From Sinorhizobium kostiense (GTDB lineage Bacteria; Pseudomonadota; Alphaproteobacteria; Rhizobiales; Rhizobiaceae): 64,000 nucleotides of DNA. Made by a program: the position numbers and the translations under genes. The DNA is taken from assembly GCF_017874595.1 (NCBI RefSeq), contig NZ_JAGILA010000002.1, positions 930,001 through 994,000 on the forward strand. Direction: 5' to 3'. Numbering within the stretch: position 1 is the stretch's first letter; the number at the start of each line of letters is the position of its first letter. Below, piece by piece: positions 9,736 through 16,773 of the stretch. Under the pieces are notes generated by a model. The model was not told the origin of the DNA. It ran no database searches and saw nothing but the letters and a program-made list of their open reading frames with translations.

Positions 9736-10383
9736 TCAAGCCGCGGCGACGTTCCCGAGCTTCTGCAGCTGGATAACCGCCTGGGTGCGGCTGTCGACAT
9801 TGAGCTTCAAGAGGATCGCCGAAACATGGGCCTTGATGGTCGCTTCGGAAACGCCGAGCTCATAAGCGATCTGCTTGTTGAGCAGACCCTCGGCGAGCAT
9901 CGAGAGCACGCGCGACTGCTGCGGCGTCAGGGTCTGCAGCCGGTGCATGAGATCGGCCAGTTCCGGCTCGTATTCCTGATTCCGATCGTAGCCGGACGGC
10001 ACGAAGATTTCCCCGGCCATGACCCTCGCGATGCCGTTGCGAATCTCCTCGATGCCGGCCGATTTCGATAGAAAGCCCGCGGCGCCGAGATCGATGGCGC
10101 GATGGATCGTTGCCGGATCGTCATGTGCGGAGACAATCATCACCGGCAGGCTCGGGAATTCGGCTCGCAACGCAATCAGTCCGGAAAGCCCGCTGACCCC
10201 AGGCATGGTCAGGTCCAGGAGCATCAGGTCGGCGTCCGGGTGGGCGGCTGCTGCCTTGCGCGCCGCAGCGAAATCGCCTGCCTCGACGATGGCCGGCGCG
10301 CCGGCCATCCCGCTCAGCGCCTGGCGCATCGCGCCTCGAAACAGCGGATGGTCGTCGGCGATGATGATGGTTATGTCCGGCAT
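9736..10383 (-). CDS. LuxR/NarL-family response regulator (CrbR type)
   Basis: A 215-residue two-component regulator with an N-terminal receiver and a C-terminal LuxR helix-turn-helix. The acidic pocket Asp10-Asp11 is in IIADDHPLFRGAM and the phosphoacceptor is Asp57 in LLDLTMPGVSG. The DNA-binding domain spans about residues 148-205 (LTPQQSRVLSMLAEGLLNKQIAYELGVSE). I chose ATG 10383 because GGGAGGGGG precedes it; the frame is open 40 codons further upstream but those residues are unlike a receiver. Convergence with the SLC5-fused hybrid kinase and the CrbR/ErdR domain type make it the likely partner, with acetate or carbon-overflow genes as expected targets. The partnership is inferred from position. 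Confidence 0.9.
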   Translation of the reverse strand: MPDITIIIADDHPLFRGAMRQALSGMAGAPAIVEAGDFAAARKAAAAHPDADLMLLDLTMPGVSGLSGLIALRAEFPSLPVMIVSAHDDPATIHRAIDLGAAGFLSKSAGIEEIRNGIARVMAGEIFVPSGYDRNQEYEPELADLMHRLQTLTPQQSRVLSMLAEGLLNKQIAYELGVSEATIKAHVSAILLKLNVDSRTQAVIQLQKLGNVAAA

Positions 10384-10499
10384 GGTGACGCCCCCTCCCA
10401 AGAGCCTCAGCTGCAATACATAGGATGCAGATCCTACTACCATTGAATTCGCTTCGGGATAAGATGCAGCAGCAGGCGCCCTCCGCCGCCAACGGGACA

Positions 10500-10937
10500 T
10501 CACGTCCTGTCGGGTACCTGCTCGTCCCGATTGGCGGGCGAGCCCTCTTGCCCTTCGAATTCCTTAACGATCTCCATGAACTTCCGCATAATTCTTTCCA
10601 TGATGCTCATTGTCCGGTCAATCTCTTCGTCAGTCGGAAGATCCTGTTTCCTTGTCGTTGCACCGCTCTGAAGGGCCTTTTCGAGGGCGTCGACGCGTTT
10701 GGTCAGAAGATCTAGCTCCCTCTCGAATGCTGCACGCTCGTCGGCCGCCATGCGGCAAACGAGTTCGCCATTCTTCTCCTGGCAGAGGTCGACCTCGCCC
10801 GTTTCGGTGTCGAGCCGGGCGAATCCCGTCTCGGACTTCTGCATCGAATAGCGTCCAGGCGAGGGTTCCTGGGCGCCCACCGAAAGCGCCCATGCAAAGC
10901 TCAGGACGAGACCCAATGCTGCGCTTGCGTGCTTCAT
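10500..10937 (-). CDS. Secreted protein with helical C-terminus, unknown function
   Basis: A 145-residue protein with a clear Sec signal peptide (MKHASAALGLVLSFAWALSVGAQ, cleavage probably after VGA). A short domain with two cysteines follows (GEVDLCQEKNGELVCRM). The rest is charged and predicted helical: ADERAAFERELDLLTKRVDALEKAL looks like a coiled coil. I do not recognise the family beyond conserved rhizobial hypothetical proteins. It is upstream of, and in the same direction as, the CrbR-type regulator gene, about 116 bases away. The two cysteines could form a disulfide in the periplasm. Real coding is supported by the signal peptide, the stop-free frame and the sensible length. Confidence 0.7.
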   Translation of the reverse strand: MKHASAALGLVLSFAWALSVGAQEPSPGRYSMQKSETGFARLDTETGEVDLCQEKNGELVCRMAADERAAFERELDLLTKRVDALEKALQSGATTRKQDLPTDEEIDRTMSIMERIMRKFMEIVKEFEGQEGSPANRDEQVPDRT

Positions 10938-11100
10938 GACATCCTCTCCGTTGGATGCTCACCTGCTGCGGCGACTTTCGTGCGTCTGGTAAGACGGCGC
11001 GCGCCGCAGGAAATCCGCTTCGATATGATGTTCCTCGGTGGACATGCGGCGATATTTGCGGCAAGGCCATGGCTCGGTTTCATGACGGCGAGCGGACAGG

Positions 11101-11448
11101 ATGAACCCTACCATATACAAGATCGTTCCGGCACTGCTTTGGCAGGAAGCGCGGCGCACGGGACGGTTCGACGGCGCGCCCGCCGACCTCGCCGACGGTT
11201 TCGTTCACTTCTCGACGCGCGACCAGGTCGCCGAAACGGCAGCCCGCCATTTCGAAGGGCAGACGGAGCTCCAGCTTGTCGCCGTCGACGCGGCCGCGCT
11301 CGGAGACAAGCTGGTCTACGAGCCTTCCCGCGGCGGTGCGCTCTTCCCCCATCTCTATGCGCCGCTCATGCTCGATGCGGTGCTTTGGGAAAAGCCCCTG
11401 CCGCTCGGCGCCGACGGCAAACATATCTTTCCCGAGCTTGCCCCATGA
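11101..11448 (+). CDS. DUF952 family protein
   Basis: A 115-residue protein of the DUF952 family, small cytoplasmic proteins of uncertain function with an ADP-ribosyltransferase-like fold. Family features visible are the N-terminal IYKI stretch, the DGFVHFSTRDQVAETAARHF block near residue 31, and the C-terminal HLYAPLMLDAVLWEKPLP. The stop overlaps the pyrD start by four bases (ATGA), so the two genes are coupled. The DUF952-pyrD pairing recurs in Rhizobiales, but I know of no demonstrated link with pyrimidine synthesis. Confidence 0.85.
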   Translation: MNPTIYKIVPALLWQEARRTGRFDGAPADLADGFVHFSTRDQVAETAARHFEGQTELQLVAVDAAALGDKLVYEPSRGGALFPHLYAPLMLDAVLWEKPLPLGADGKHIFPELAP

Positions 11449-12533
11449 CCGGACCTTTCGAAAGCCTCGCCCGTCGCGGGCTGTTCCTGCTCGACCCGGA
11501 GACCGCCCATGGACTCTCGATCCGGGCGCTGAAGAGCGGCGTAGTCCCGAGCTGCGCAGCTGTCTCCGATCCGAGGCTGGCGCAAACCATAGCGGGCCTC
11601 ACCTTTCCCAATCCAATCGGCATGGCGGCGGGCTACGACAAGAATGCCGAGGTGCCCGAGGCGCTGCTGAGACTGGGCTTTGGTTTTACCGAGATCGGCA
11701 CGGTGACACCGCGGCCTCAAGCAGGCAACGACAAGCCGCGGCTTTTCCGGCTCGTCGAGGACGAGGCGGTGATCAACCGGCTCGGCTTCAACAATGAGGG
11801 GCATGGTGCGGCACTGGCGCGGCTCAAGGCCTGCTCGCGTGAGGCGCTGATCGGCGTCAATATCGGCGCCAACAAGGACAGTGCCGACCGGATTACCGAC
11901 TATATCGCCGGCATCCGCACCTTCTATTCGGTCGCGCGCTATTTCACTGTAAACATCTCCTCGCCCAACACGCCGGGCCTGCGCGATCTGCAGGCGCGTG
12001 AAAGCCTGGCGGCACTGCTTACGGCCGTGCTTGCTGCTCGGAATGAAGAGGCCGGCAAGAACGGCCGGCGGCCTCCGGTATTCCTCAAGATCGCCCCGGA
12101 CCTGACCGAAGAAGGCATGGACGATATCGCGGCGGAAGTGCTGGCTCATGACCTCGACGGGCTGATCGTGTCGAATACAACGCTCTCGCGCGATGGTCTC
12201 AAGGACCAGCGGCAAGCAAAGGAGACCGGGGGGCTTTCCGGCAAGCCGCTTTTCGAGAAATCGACCGCGGTGCTCGCGCGGATGCGCAAACGCGTCGGTC
12301 CGGAACTGCCGATCATCGGCGTCGGCGGTGTCGGATCGGCGGAGGCCGCGGCGGAAAAGATCCGCGCGGGCGCCGATCTCGTGCAGCTTTATTCGTGCAT
12401 GGTTTACGAGGGACCGGGCCTGCCGGGGCGGATCGTCCGTGGCCTCTCAGCTCTCTGCGAGCGCGAGGGCCTCGCCTCCATCCGCGACATCCGGGACAGC
12501 CGCCTCGACTATTGGACCGCGCGGAAGGTCTGA
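11445..12533 (+). CDS. pyrD: Dihydroorotate dehydrogenase (quinone), class 2
   Basis: Membrane-associated FMN enzyme oxidising dihydroorotate to orotate with quinone, the fourth step of pyrimidine synthesis. It is 362 residues, normal for class 2. Visible features: N-terminal membrane-association helices (FESLARRGLFLLDPETAHGL), NPIGMAAGYDKNAE near 57, INRLGFNNEGHG near 110, GANKDS, and the active-site loop NISSPNTPGLRDLQ with Ser172/173, followed by FLKIAPDLT and SNTTLSR. I chose the ATG at 11445, which overlaps the DUF952 stop; the longer frame from 10929 is a run-through. The 3' end overlaps the convergent MATE gene by 25 bases. Confidence 0.96.
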   Translation: MTGPFESLARRGLFLLDPETAHGLSIRALKSGVVPSCAAVSDPRLAQTIAGLTFPNPIGMAAGYDKNAEVPEALLRLGFGFTEIGTVTPRPQAGNDKPRLFRLVEDEAVINRLGFNNEGHGAALARLKACSREALIGVNIGANKDSADRITDYIAGIRTFYSVARYFTVNISSPNTPGLRDLQARESLAALLTAVLAARNEEAGKNGRRPPVFLKIAPDLTEEGMDDIAAEVLAHDLDGLIVSNTTLSRDGLKDQRQAKETGGLSGKPLFEKSTAVLARMRKRVGPELPIIGVGGVGSAEAAAEKIRAGADLVQLYSCMVYEGPGLPGRIVRGLSALCEREGLASIRDIRDSRLDYWTARKV

Positions 12534-13876
12534 GTTGCCCGGCGCGGCACCAGCATCAACAGAAATAGCCCGCGCATCAGCAGGAACAGGTTGAGCCCGG
12601 CCCAGAGACCGTGATTGCCGAAGAGCGGCACGAGCACGGCAAGCGCCGCGCAATAGCCGAGGAAGGCGGCGAGCATCATGTTGCGCATATCGCGCGACCA
12701 GGTGGCACCGATGAAGACACCGTCCATCAAGAAGGCGAGCGAGCCGGTCAGCGCCGTGAGCGCCGCCCAGGGCATGTATTCGTAGGCGACGACGCGCACG
12801 TCCGCCGCCGTCGTCAACAGATCGACCAGCGCATCGCCGAAGACAAGGAAGGCGAGGGTCGTGAACAGGGCCAGCCCCAGCGACCAGGCGGCAGTCATAC
12901 GGATTGCACGGTCGAAGGCCGGGCGGTAGGCGGCGCCTATCGAACGTCCCGTCAACTGCTCGGCCGCATTGGCAAGGCCGTCGAGGTAATAACCGGCAAC
13001 AAGAAAGATCGTCATCAGGACCGCATTGGCCGCGAGCGTCACCGGACCCAGCGCTGTGCCGATGCGCGTCATGAGCGTGAAGGCCGCGACCAGAACGAAG
13101 GAGCGGATCATGATGTCGCGGTTGAGGCCGAACAGTGCCGTGAGGCGCTCCACCGAAAAAATCGTCGCCCAATCCGGCGCGTCCCTCTTGTCGAAGCGGC
13201 CATAGACGATCGCAAAGCCCGCAAGCGCGCCGATGACTTCGCCGGCAACGGTGCCAATTGCGACGCCGGCCACGCCCCAGCCAAGCGCGAGCCCGAGGAG
13301 GATCGACAACGCGATGTTGGTGCCGTTGATGAGTGTTTGCAGCAGCAAGCCGATCGAGCCCTCGCCACGGCCAAGGACGAACCCGAGGATGGCGTAATTG
13401 GCGAGCGCCGCCGGACCGGAAAGAATCCTGTAGAAAAAGTAAGTGCTGGTGACTGCCGCGACTTCCGGACCCGGCGCCATCAGCCGGAGCCCGCCCGCCA
13501 GCAGGAGCGGCGACAGGAGGACGAGGGCACCACCGCAGACGAGCGCAGTCGTGAGCGATCGCCAGAACACCGCTTGCTGCTCACGCCGGTCGCCGCGACC
13601 ATAGGCCTGGGCCACAAGGCCCGTGGTGGCGGCCCGCAGGAAATTGAAGGTGGTGAAGATTAAATCGAATATCACCGCGCCGATCGCAAGTCCGGCGAGC
13701 AATTCAGCCCGGCCAAGCCGACCGACGACAGCAGTATCCACGAGTCCTAGCAGTGGCGTCGTCAGGAACCCAAGCGTCATCGGCAGGGCGATCGAAAAGA
13801 TCAGCCGATTGGTGACGTGAAAGGGACCCGCTTCGCGGGCATGCCGGTCTTCGAGGCTTTCGGCGGCGATCATCAT
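12509..13876 (-). CDS. MATE family (DinF-like) efflux transporter
   Basis: A 455-residue inner-membrane antiporter of the MATE family, expected to export organic cations or metabolites using a sodium or proton gradient. Twelve hydrophobic segments can be followed; the first helix pair contains SIALPMTLGFLTTPLLGLVDTAVVGRLG and the second repeat begins about residue 250. The GLVDTAVVGRLG pattern is typical of the DinF branch. It is convergent with pyrD and their ends overlap by 25 bases, leaving no room for separate terminators. The substrate cannot be predicted. The first of two adjacent ATG codons was used as the start; the second is equally possible. Confidence 0.92.
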   Translation of the reverse strand: MMIAAESLEDRHAREAGPFHVTNRLIFSIALPMTLGFLTTPLLGLVDTAVVGRLGRAELLAGLAIGAVIFDLIFTTFNFLRAATTGLVAQAYGRGDRREQQAVFWRSLTTALVCGGALVLLSPLLLAGGLRLMAPGPEVAAVTSTYFFYRILSGPAALANYAILGFVLGRGEGSIGLLLQTLINGTNIALSILLGLALGWGVAGVAIGTVAGEVIGALAGFAIVYGRFDKRDAPDWATIFSVERLTALFGLNRDIMIRSFVLVAAFTLMTRIGTALGPVTLAANAVLMTIFLVAGYYLDGLANAAEQLTGRSIGAAYRPAFDRAIRMTAAWSLGLALFTTLAFLVFGDALVDLLTTAADVRVVAYEYMPWAALTALTGSLAFLMDGVFIGATWSRDMRNMMLAAFLGYCAALAVLVPLFGNHGLWAGLNLFLLMRGLFLLMLVPRRATQTFRAVQ

Positions 13877-13918
13877 TCTGTCCGTACGGCCGGTTCCGCA
13901 AGGGACTTGGGAATCAGC

Positions 13919-14422
13919 TCAACCGGACAGCACCATGGCCCAATAGGGGCGGTTCCCGGAAGCGGAATTTTGCGCCACGGCGACGCCGAGCCCCCGATAA
14001 TTGCCGAGCATGTTCTTCAAGTGGTTCGCCGAGTTGAACCAGGCTTCGTAGGCACTCTCGGCATTCTCCTGGCCCATGGCGATGTTCTCGGCGGCCGGAA
14101 GCGTGACGCCGTGGCCCTTCACCCGGTCGTGGAAATTGTCCCGCCAGCCGATATTGTGTTTCATCTTGCCGGCGCGCGCCATGCGTGTGGCCTGGTACAT
14201 TGCCGCCACCGAAGCAGCCGGATTGCGAACGAGCGTCGACAGACCCCTGCCCTGGCGAAGCGTGTTGACATAACCGAGTGTCGCCTCGGTCTGGTCGCTT
14301 CCGGTGCCGTCGTCGGGGGAAAGGACGTTGGAAGTCGAGCAGCCGGCAACAAGGCTGACGGAAATCACGGCACCGGCGGACAGAATGAGCCGTCTGCGGG
14401 GAAGAAAGAACTGATCCTGCAT
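13919..14422 (-). CDS. CAP/SCP-domain lipoprotein
   Basis: A 167-residue exported protein with a twin-arginine-like or lipoprotein leader: LPRRRLILSAGAVISVSLVAGC, with a lipobox ending at a cysteine (VAGC). The mature part is a CAP (SCP/Tpx-1/PR-1) domain: YVNTLRQGRGLSTLVRNPA, the N-terminal histidine replaced or absent, ENIAMGQENAESAYEAWFNSANHLKNML and a C-terminal YWAMVL strand. CAP proteins act outside the cytoplasm, but bacterial roles are mostly unknown. It starts two bases after the upstream DUF6460-like gene stops, so both are in one transcript. Confidence 0.85.
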   Translation of the reverse strand: MQDQFFLPRRRLILSAGAVISVSLVAGCSTSNVLSPDDGTGSDQTEATLGYVNTLRQGRGLSTLVRNPAASVAAMYQATRMARAGKMKHNIGWRDNFHDRVKGHGVTLPAAENIAMGQENAESAYEAWFNSANHLKNMLGNYRGLGVAVAQNSASGNRPYWAMVLSG

Positions 14423-14424
14423 GC

Positions 14425-14691
14425 TTAACGTCGGTAGCTCAATACACGAAGGATGATAAAGGCGGGAATGACCACGGCGGCACCAAGCAGCAAATAGTCT
14501 CCGACGCGCCCAAGCGCCGCAAACCCTTTATGCCACAGATCGAGCAGGAAATTGCGGATGCCGTAGTAGATGTCGGCGGGATACCAGTCGAAGACATTCA
14601 TTACGAAACCGACCAGGATCGACACGACGACGAGCTTGACCAGCACGCGCAGCGGTGAGTCCCCCAAAAACCTGTTTATTCCGTCCGACAT
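14425..14691 (-). CDS. Small two-helix membrane protein (DUF6460-like)
   Basis: An 88-residue protein with two predicted membrane segments, LVKLVVVSILVGFVMNVF and LLLGAAVVIPAFIILRVL. Between them lies a conserved-looking loop with aromatic residues (DWYPADIYYGIRNFLLDLWHKG). I recognise it only as the short conserved membrane protein of Rhizobiales assigned to DUF6460; no function is known. It lies two bases upstream of the CAP lipoprotein gene in the same direction, so a shared envelope role is possible but unproven. It is divergent from the TPR-methyltransferase gene. Confidence 0.78.
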   Translation of the reverse strand: MSDGINRFLGDSPLRVLVKLVVVSILVGFVMNVFDWYPADIYYGIRNFLLDLWHKGFAALGRVGDYLLLGAAVVIPAFIILRVLSYRR

Positions 14692-14816
14692 GGGCGAAGA
14701 ATTCTCCTTTTTCCCCTCACATAAGCTGCCGTTTCCGCACCCGCAAGCGGAGATTCCGCTTGTCTTTTGGCCCGGGCGACGTCAGATGCGCTCATCACAA
14801 TGCACCCGTTGGTCCA

Positions 14817-15752
14817 ATGTACGTGAAACAGCTCTCCTCCGGCGACCTGATCGCCGATCGCCGCGCCGACTATGCCAAGATGCTCGCCGAAGGCGGCGAT
14901 CACCGAGGCGCGGCCGAGCTCATGGCCCAGGCGCTAGAAATCGCGCCGGACTGGGCGGCCGGCTGGTTCCGCCTGGCGGACTATGAAGAGAAATCTGGCC
15001 GTAAGATGGCTGCCATCGAGGCGCTGGGGAGAACCCTTCGCCTCAGTCCGGAGGACATTTTCGGCGCCAGCCTCAAGCTTGCCCTGCTCGGCGCCGCCGA
15101 AACGCCTCAGCAGCCGCCGAGCTCCTATGTCGAGCGGCTCTTCGATGACTATGCGGAGCGCTTCGATCAGGCGCTCGTCGAAAAGCTCGACTACAGCGTT
15201 CCGGAAAAGCTGGCTGCCCTGATCGGCAGGATGCCGAGCCAGCGCTTCCGACACGTCACCGACCTCGGTTGCGGCACGGGCCTCTTCGGCGAGCGCATTC
15301 GCCACTGCGCCGATTTCCTCGAAGGGTTCGATCTTTCGGTCAACATGCTCGCAAAGGCGGAAGCAAAAGGAGTCTACGACCGGCTGGGCCAGGCAGACCT
15401 GTCGTTGCCGCCGGAGCGCTCCGGGCTTTTCCGCGACCCGGCAAGGGAGCCTGCCGATATCGTGAGCGCAGCGGACGTGCTGATGTATCTCGGCAATCTC
15501 GAGAGCGTGTTCCTCATCATAGACCGTTTGTTGGCGCCGGCCGGACTGTTCGCCTTCTCGGTCGAGGATGCGGCAACGCAGGTGGGCTTCGTGCTGCGCC
15601 CGTCGCTGCGGTACGCCCATTCGGAGCCTTATGTCGCCTCGCTCTGTGCCGAGCACGGGCTTTCGCTCGTGGCAGTCGAGCGCACGATCATTCGAATGGA
15701 TGCCGGCCTGCCAGTCTCGGGCATCCTGTTTCTCGCTCGCAAAGATGCTTGA
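14817..15752 (+). CDS. SAM-dependent methyltransferase with N-terminal TPR
   Basis: A 311-residue cytoplasmic protein. Residues about 15-85 are two TPR-like helical repeats (GAAELMAQALEIAPDWAAGWFRLADYEEKSG). A class I methyltransferase domain follows: SYVERLFDDYAERFDQALVEKL leads into motif I DLGCGTG at 149-155, then FDLSVNMLAKA and a VSAADVLMYLG stretch. The TPR-plus-methyltransferase architecture with a Y-x-x-x-F-D-x-Y-A-x-x-F-D lead resembles proteins called TPR-domain methyltransferases, whose substrate is unknown. I chose ATG 14817 because the protein then begins just before the TPR; the frame is open to 14655 but those residues look non-coding. Confidence 0.87.
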   Translation: MYVKQLSSGDLIADRRADYAKMLAEGGDHRGAAELMAQALEIAPDWAAGWFRLADYEEKSGRKMAAIEALGRTLRLSPEDIFGASLKLALLGAAETPQQPPSSYVERLFDDYAERFDQALVEKLDYSVPEKLAALIGRMPSQRFRHVTDLGCGTGLFGERIRHCADFLEGFDLSVNMLAKAEAKGVYDRLGQADLSLPPERSGLFRDPAREPADIVSAADVLMYLGNLESVFLIIDRLLAPAGLFAFSVEDAATQVGFVLRPSLRYAHSEPYVASLCAEHGLSLVAVERTIIRMDAGLPVSGILFLARKDA

Positions 15753-15815
15753 GGCACAAGGCTGTCATGCGAAATAGGTCAGTATTACTTACATATTTTT
15801 CTTGATTAATTTTGT

Positions 15816-15830
15816 GCGTTGCAGCAATGC
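15816..15830. promoter_or_regulatory. Imperfect palindrome in an AT-rich upstream region of the YitT gene
   Basis: The 107-base gap before the YitT gene is unusually AT-rich for this replicon and contains GCGTTGC-A-GCAATGC, a 15-base inverted repeat with one mismatch. Similar TGC/GCA palindromes bind PhaR-type regulators in some alphaproteobacteria, but the match here is only by type. It lies about 30 bases before the chosen start at 15860, where it could overlap a promoter or leader. Confidence 0.35.
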
Positions 15831-15859
15831 TGTCACCATCACGGTCTCGAGGGGTCGGC

Positions 15860-16495
15860 ATGGCACAGGGAAGCAGCGTTTTCGGTCTCTGGAACACAAG
15901 TCCTACAAAGCACACGCCGATCGAGGATGCACAAGGCATCTTTTCCGGCAGCCTGATTGCTGCTCTAGGCCTCTATTTTCTCGCGAGCGCCGGGCTTCTG
16001 ACCGGCAGTACCGCCGGTATTGCCTTTCTCCTGCATTACGCGACCGGCGTGAATTTCGGGCTCGCCTTCTTCCTCCTAAATCTGCCCTTCTTCTACCTCT
16101 CGCTGAAACGGCTCGGCCCGGCCTTCACTGTCAAGACCTTCATCGCCATCGGGCTCACCTCCTTCCTGACCGACGCGCAATCGCGGCTCTTCGAGACCGG
16201 GCAGATCCAACCCGGCTGGGCGGCGCTCCTCGGCGGCCTCCTGCTCGGATATGGCCTACTTGCGCTCTACCGCCACCGGGCGAGCCTCGGTGGCGTCGGC
16301 ATTCTCGGTATTTATCTGCAGGAGCGGTTCGGTATTCGCGCCGGACTGGTGCAGCTTGTCATTGACATGGCTGTTCTGGCAGTCGCCTTCGCAATCACCA
16401 TTCCCTCGGTCGTCACCTGGTCGGTGCTGGGCGCTGTCGTCCTCAACCTCTTCGTGGCGATCAACCATCGCGCCGATAGGTACATTGCGCTTTGA
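15860..16495 (+). CDS. YitT family membrane protein (DUF161)
   Basis: An integral membrane protein of about 211 residues with five or six hydrophobic segments. The pattern FSGSLIAALGLYFLASAGLLTGSTAGIAFLLHYATGVNFG matches the YitT/DUF161 family, found across bacteria and of unknown transport role. I chose ATG 15860, preceded by GAGGGG; the open frame begins at 15812. A palindrome-bearing AT-rich region lies upstream and a RIME-type repeat downstream, so it appears to be a single-gene unit. No DUF2179 cytosolic domain follows, so this is the short form of the family. Confidence 0.87.
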   Translation: MAQGSSVFGLWNTSPTKHTPIEDAQGIFSGSLIAALGLYFLASAGLLTGSTAGIAFLLHYATGVNFGLAFFLLNLPFFYLSLKRLGPAFTVKTFIAIGLTSFLTDAQSRLFETGQIQPGWAALLGGLLLGYGLLALYRHRASLGGVGILGIYLQERFGIRAGLVQLVIDMAVLAVAFAITIPSVVTWSVLGAVVLNLFVAINHRADRYIAL

Positions 16496-16536
16496 CGCCC
16501 CCGCTACAGTGGGGCGGGATGCATGCGACCAGTGAG

Positions 16537-16660
16537 CGGCCCTCATCCGGCCTGCCGGCCACCTTCTCCCCGCACGCGGGGCGAAGGTGACTCGCGGTGC
16601 TCTCCAGTCCCCTCGCCCCGCTTGTGGTGAGAGGGTTAGTCCCCGGGTTAAACCCGAGGA
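16537..16660. repeat. RIME-type mosaic intergenic repeat
   Basis: This stretch in the 278-base gap between the YitT and helicase genes contains several nested inverted repeats. An ACCTTC...GAAGGT hairpin with CCCC/GGGG inner arms lies at 16561-16588, a CCCTC...GAGGG hairpin at 16609-16635, and a short palindrome around GGGTTAAACCC at 16644-16654. The CCCTCATCCGGCCTGCCGGC opening is the hallmark of the RIME elements described in Rhizobium and Sinorhizobium. No protein is encoded. It may end transcription of the YitT gene. Confidence 0.7.
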
Positions 16661-16773
16661 TAGGGGCAATCGCGTGCCTTCCGTGACGAGGTATCGGGTG
16701 GATTGCGATCGCGGAGTGAGAGGCCGGCCCACGCGGGATTGCAGACTTCTCTTTTGCCGCACATGATCTACCT

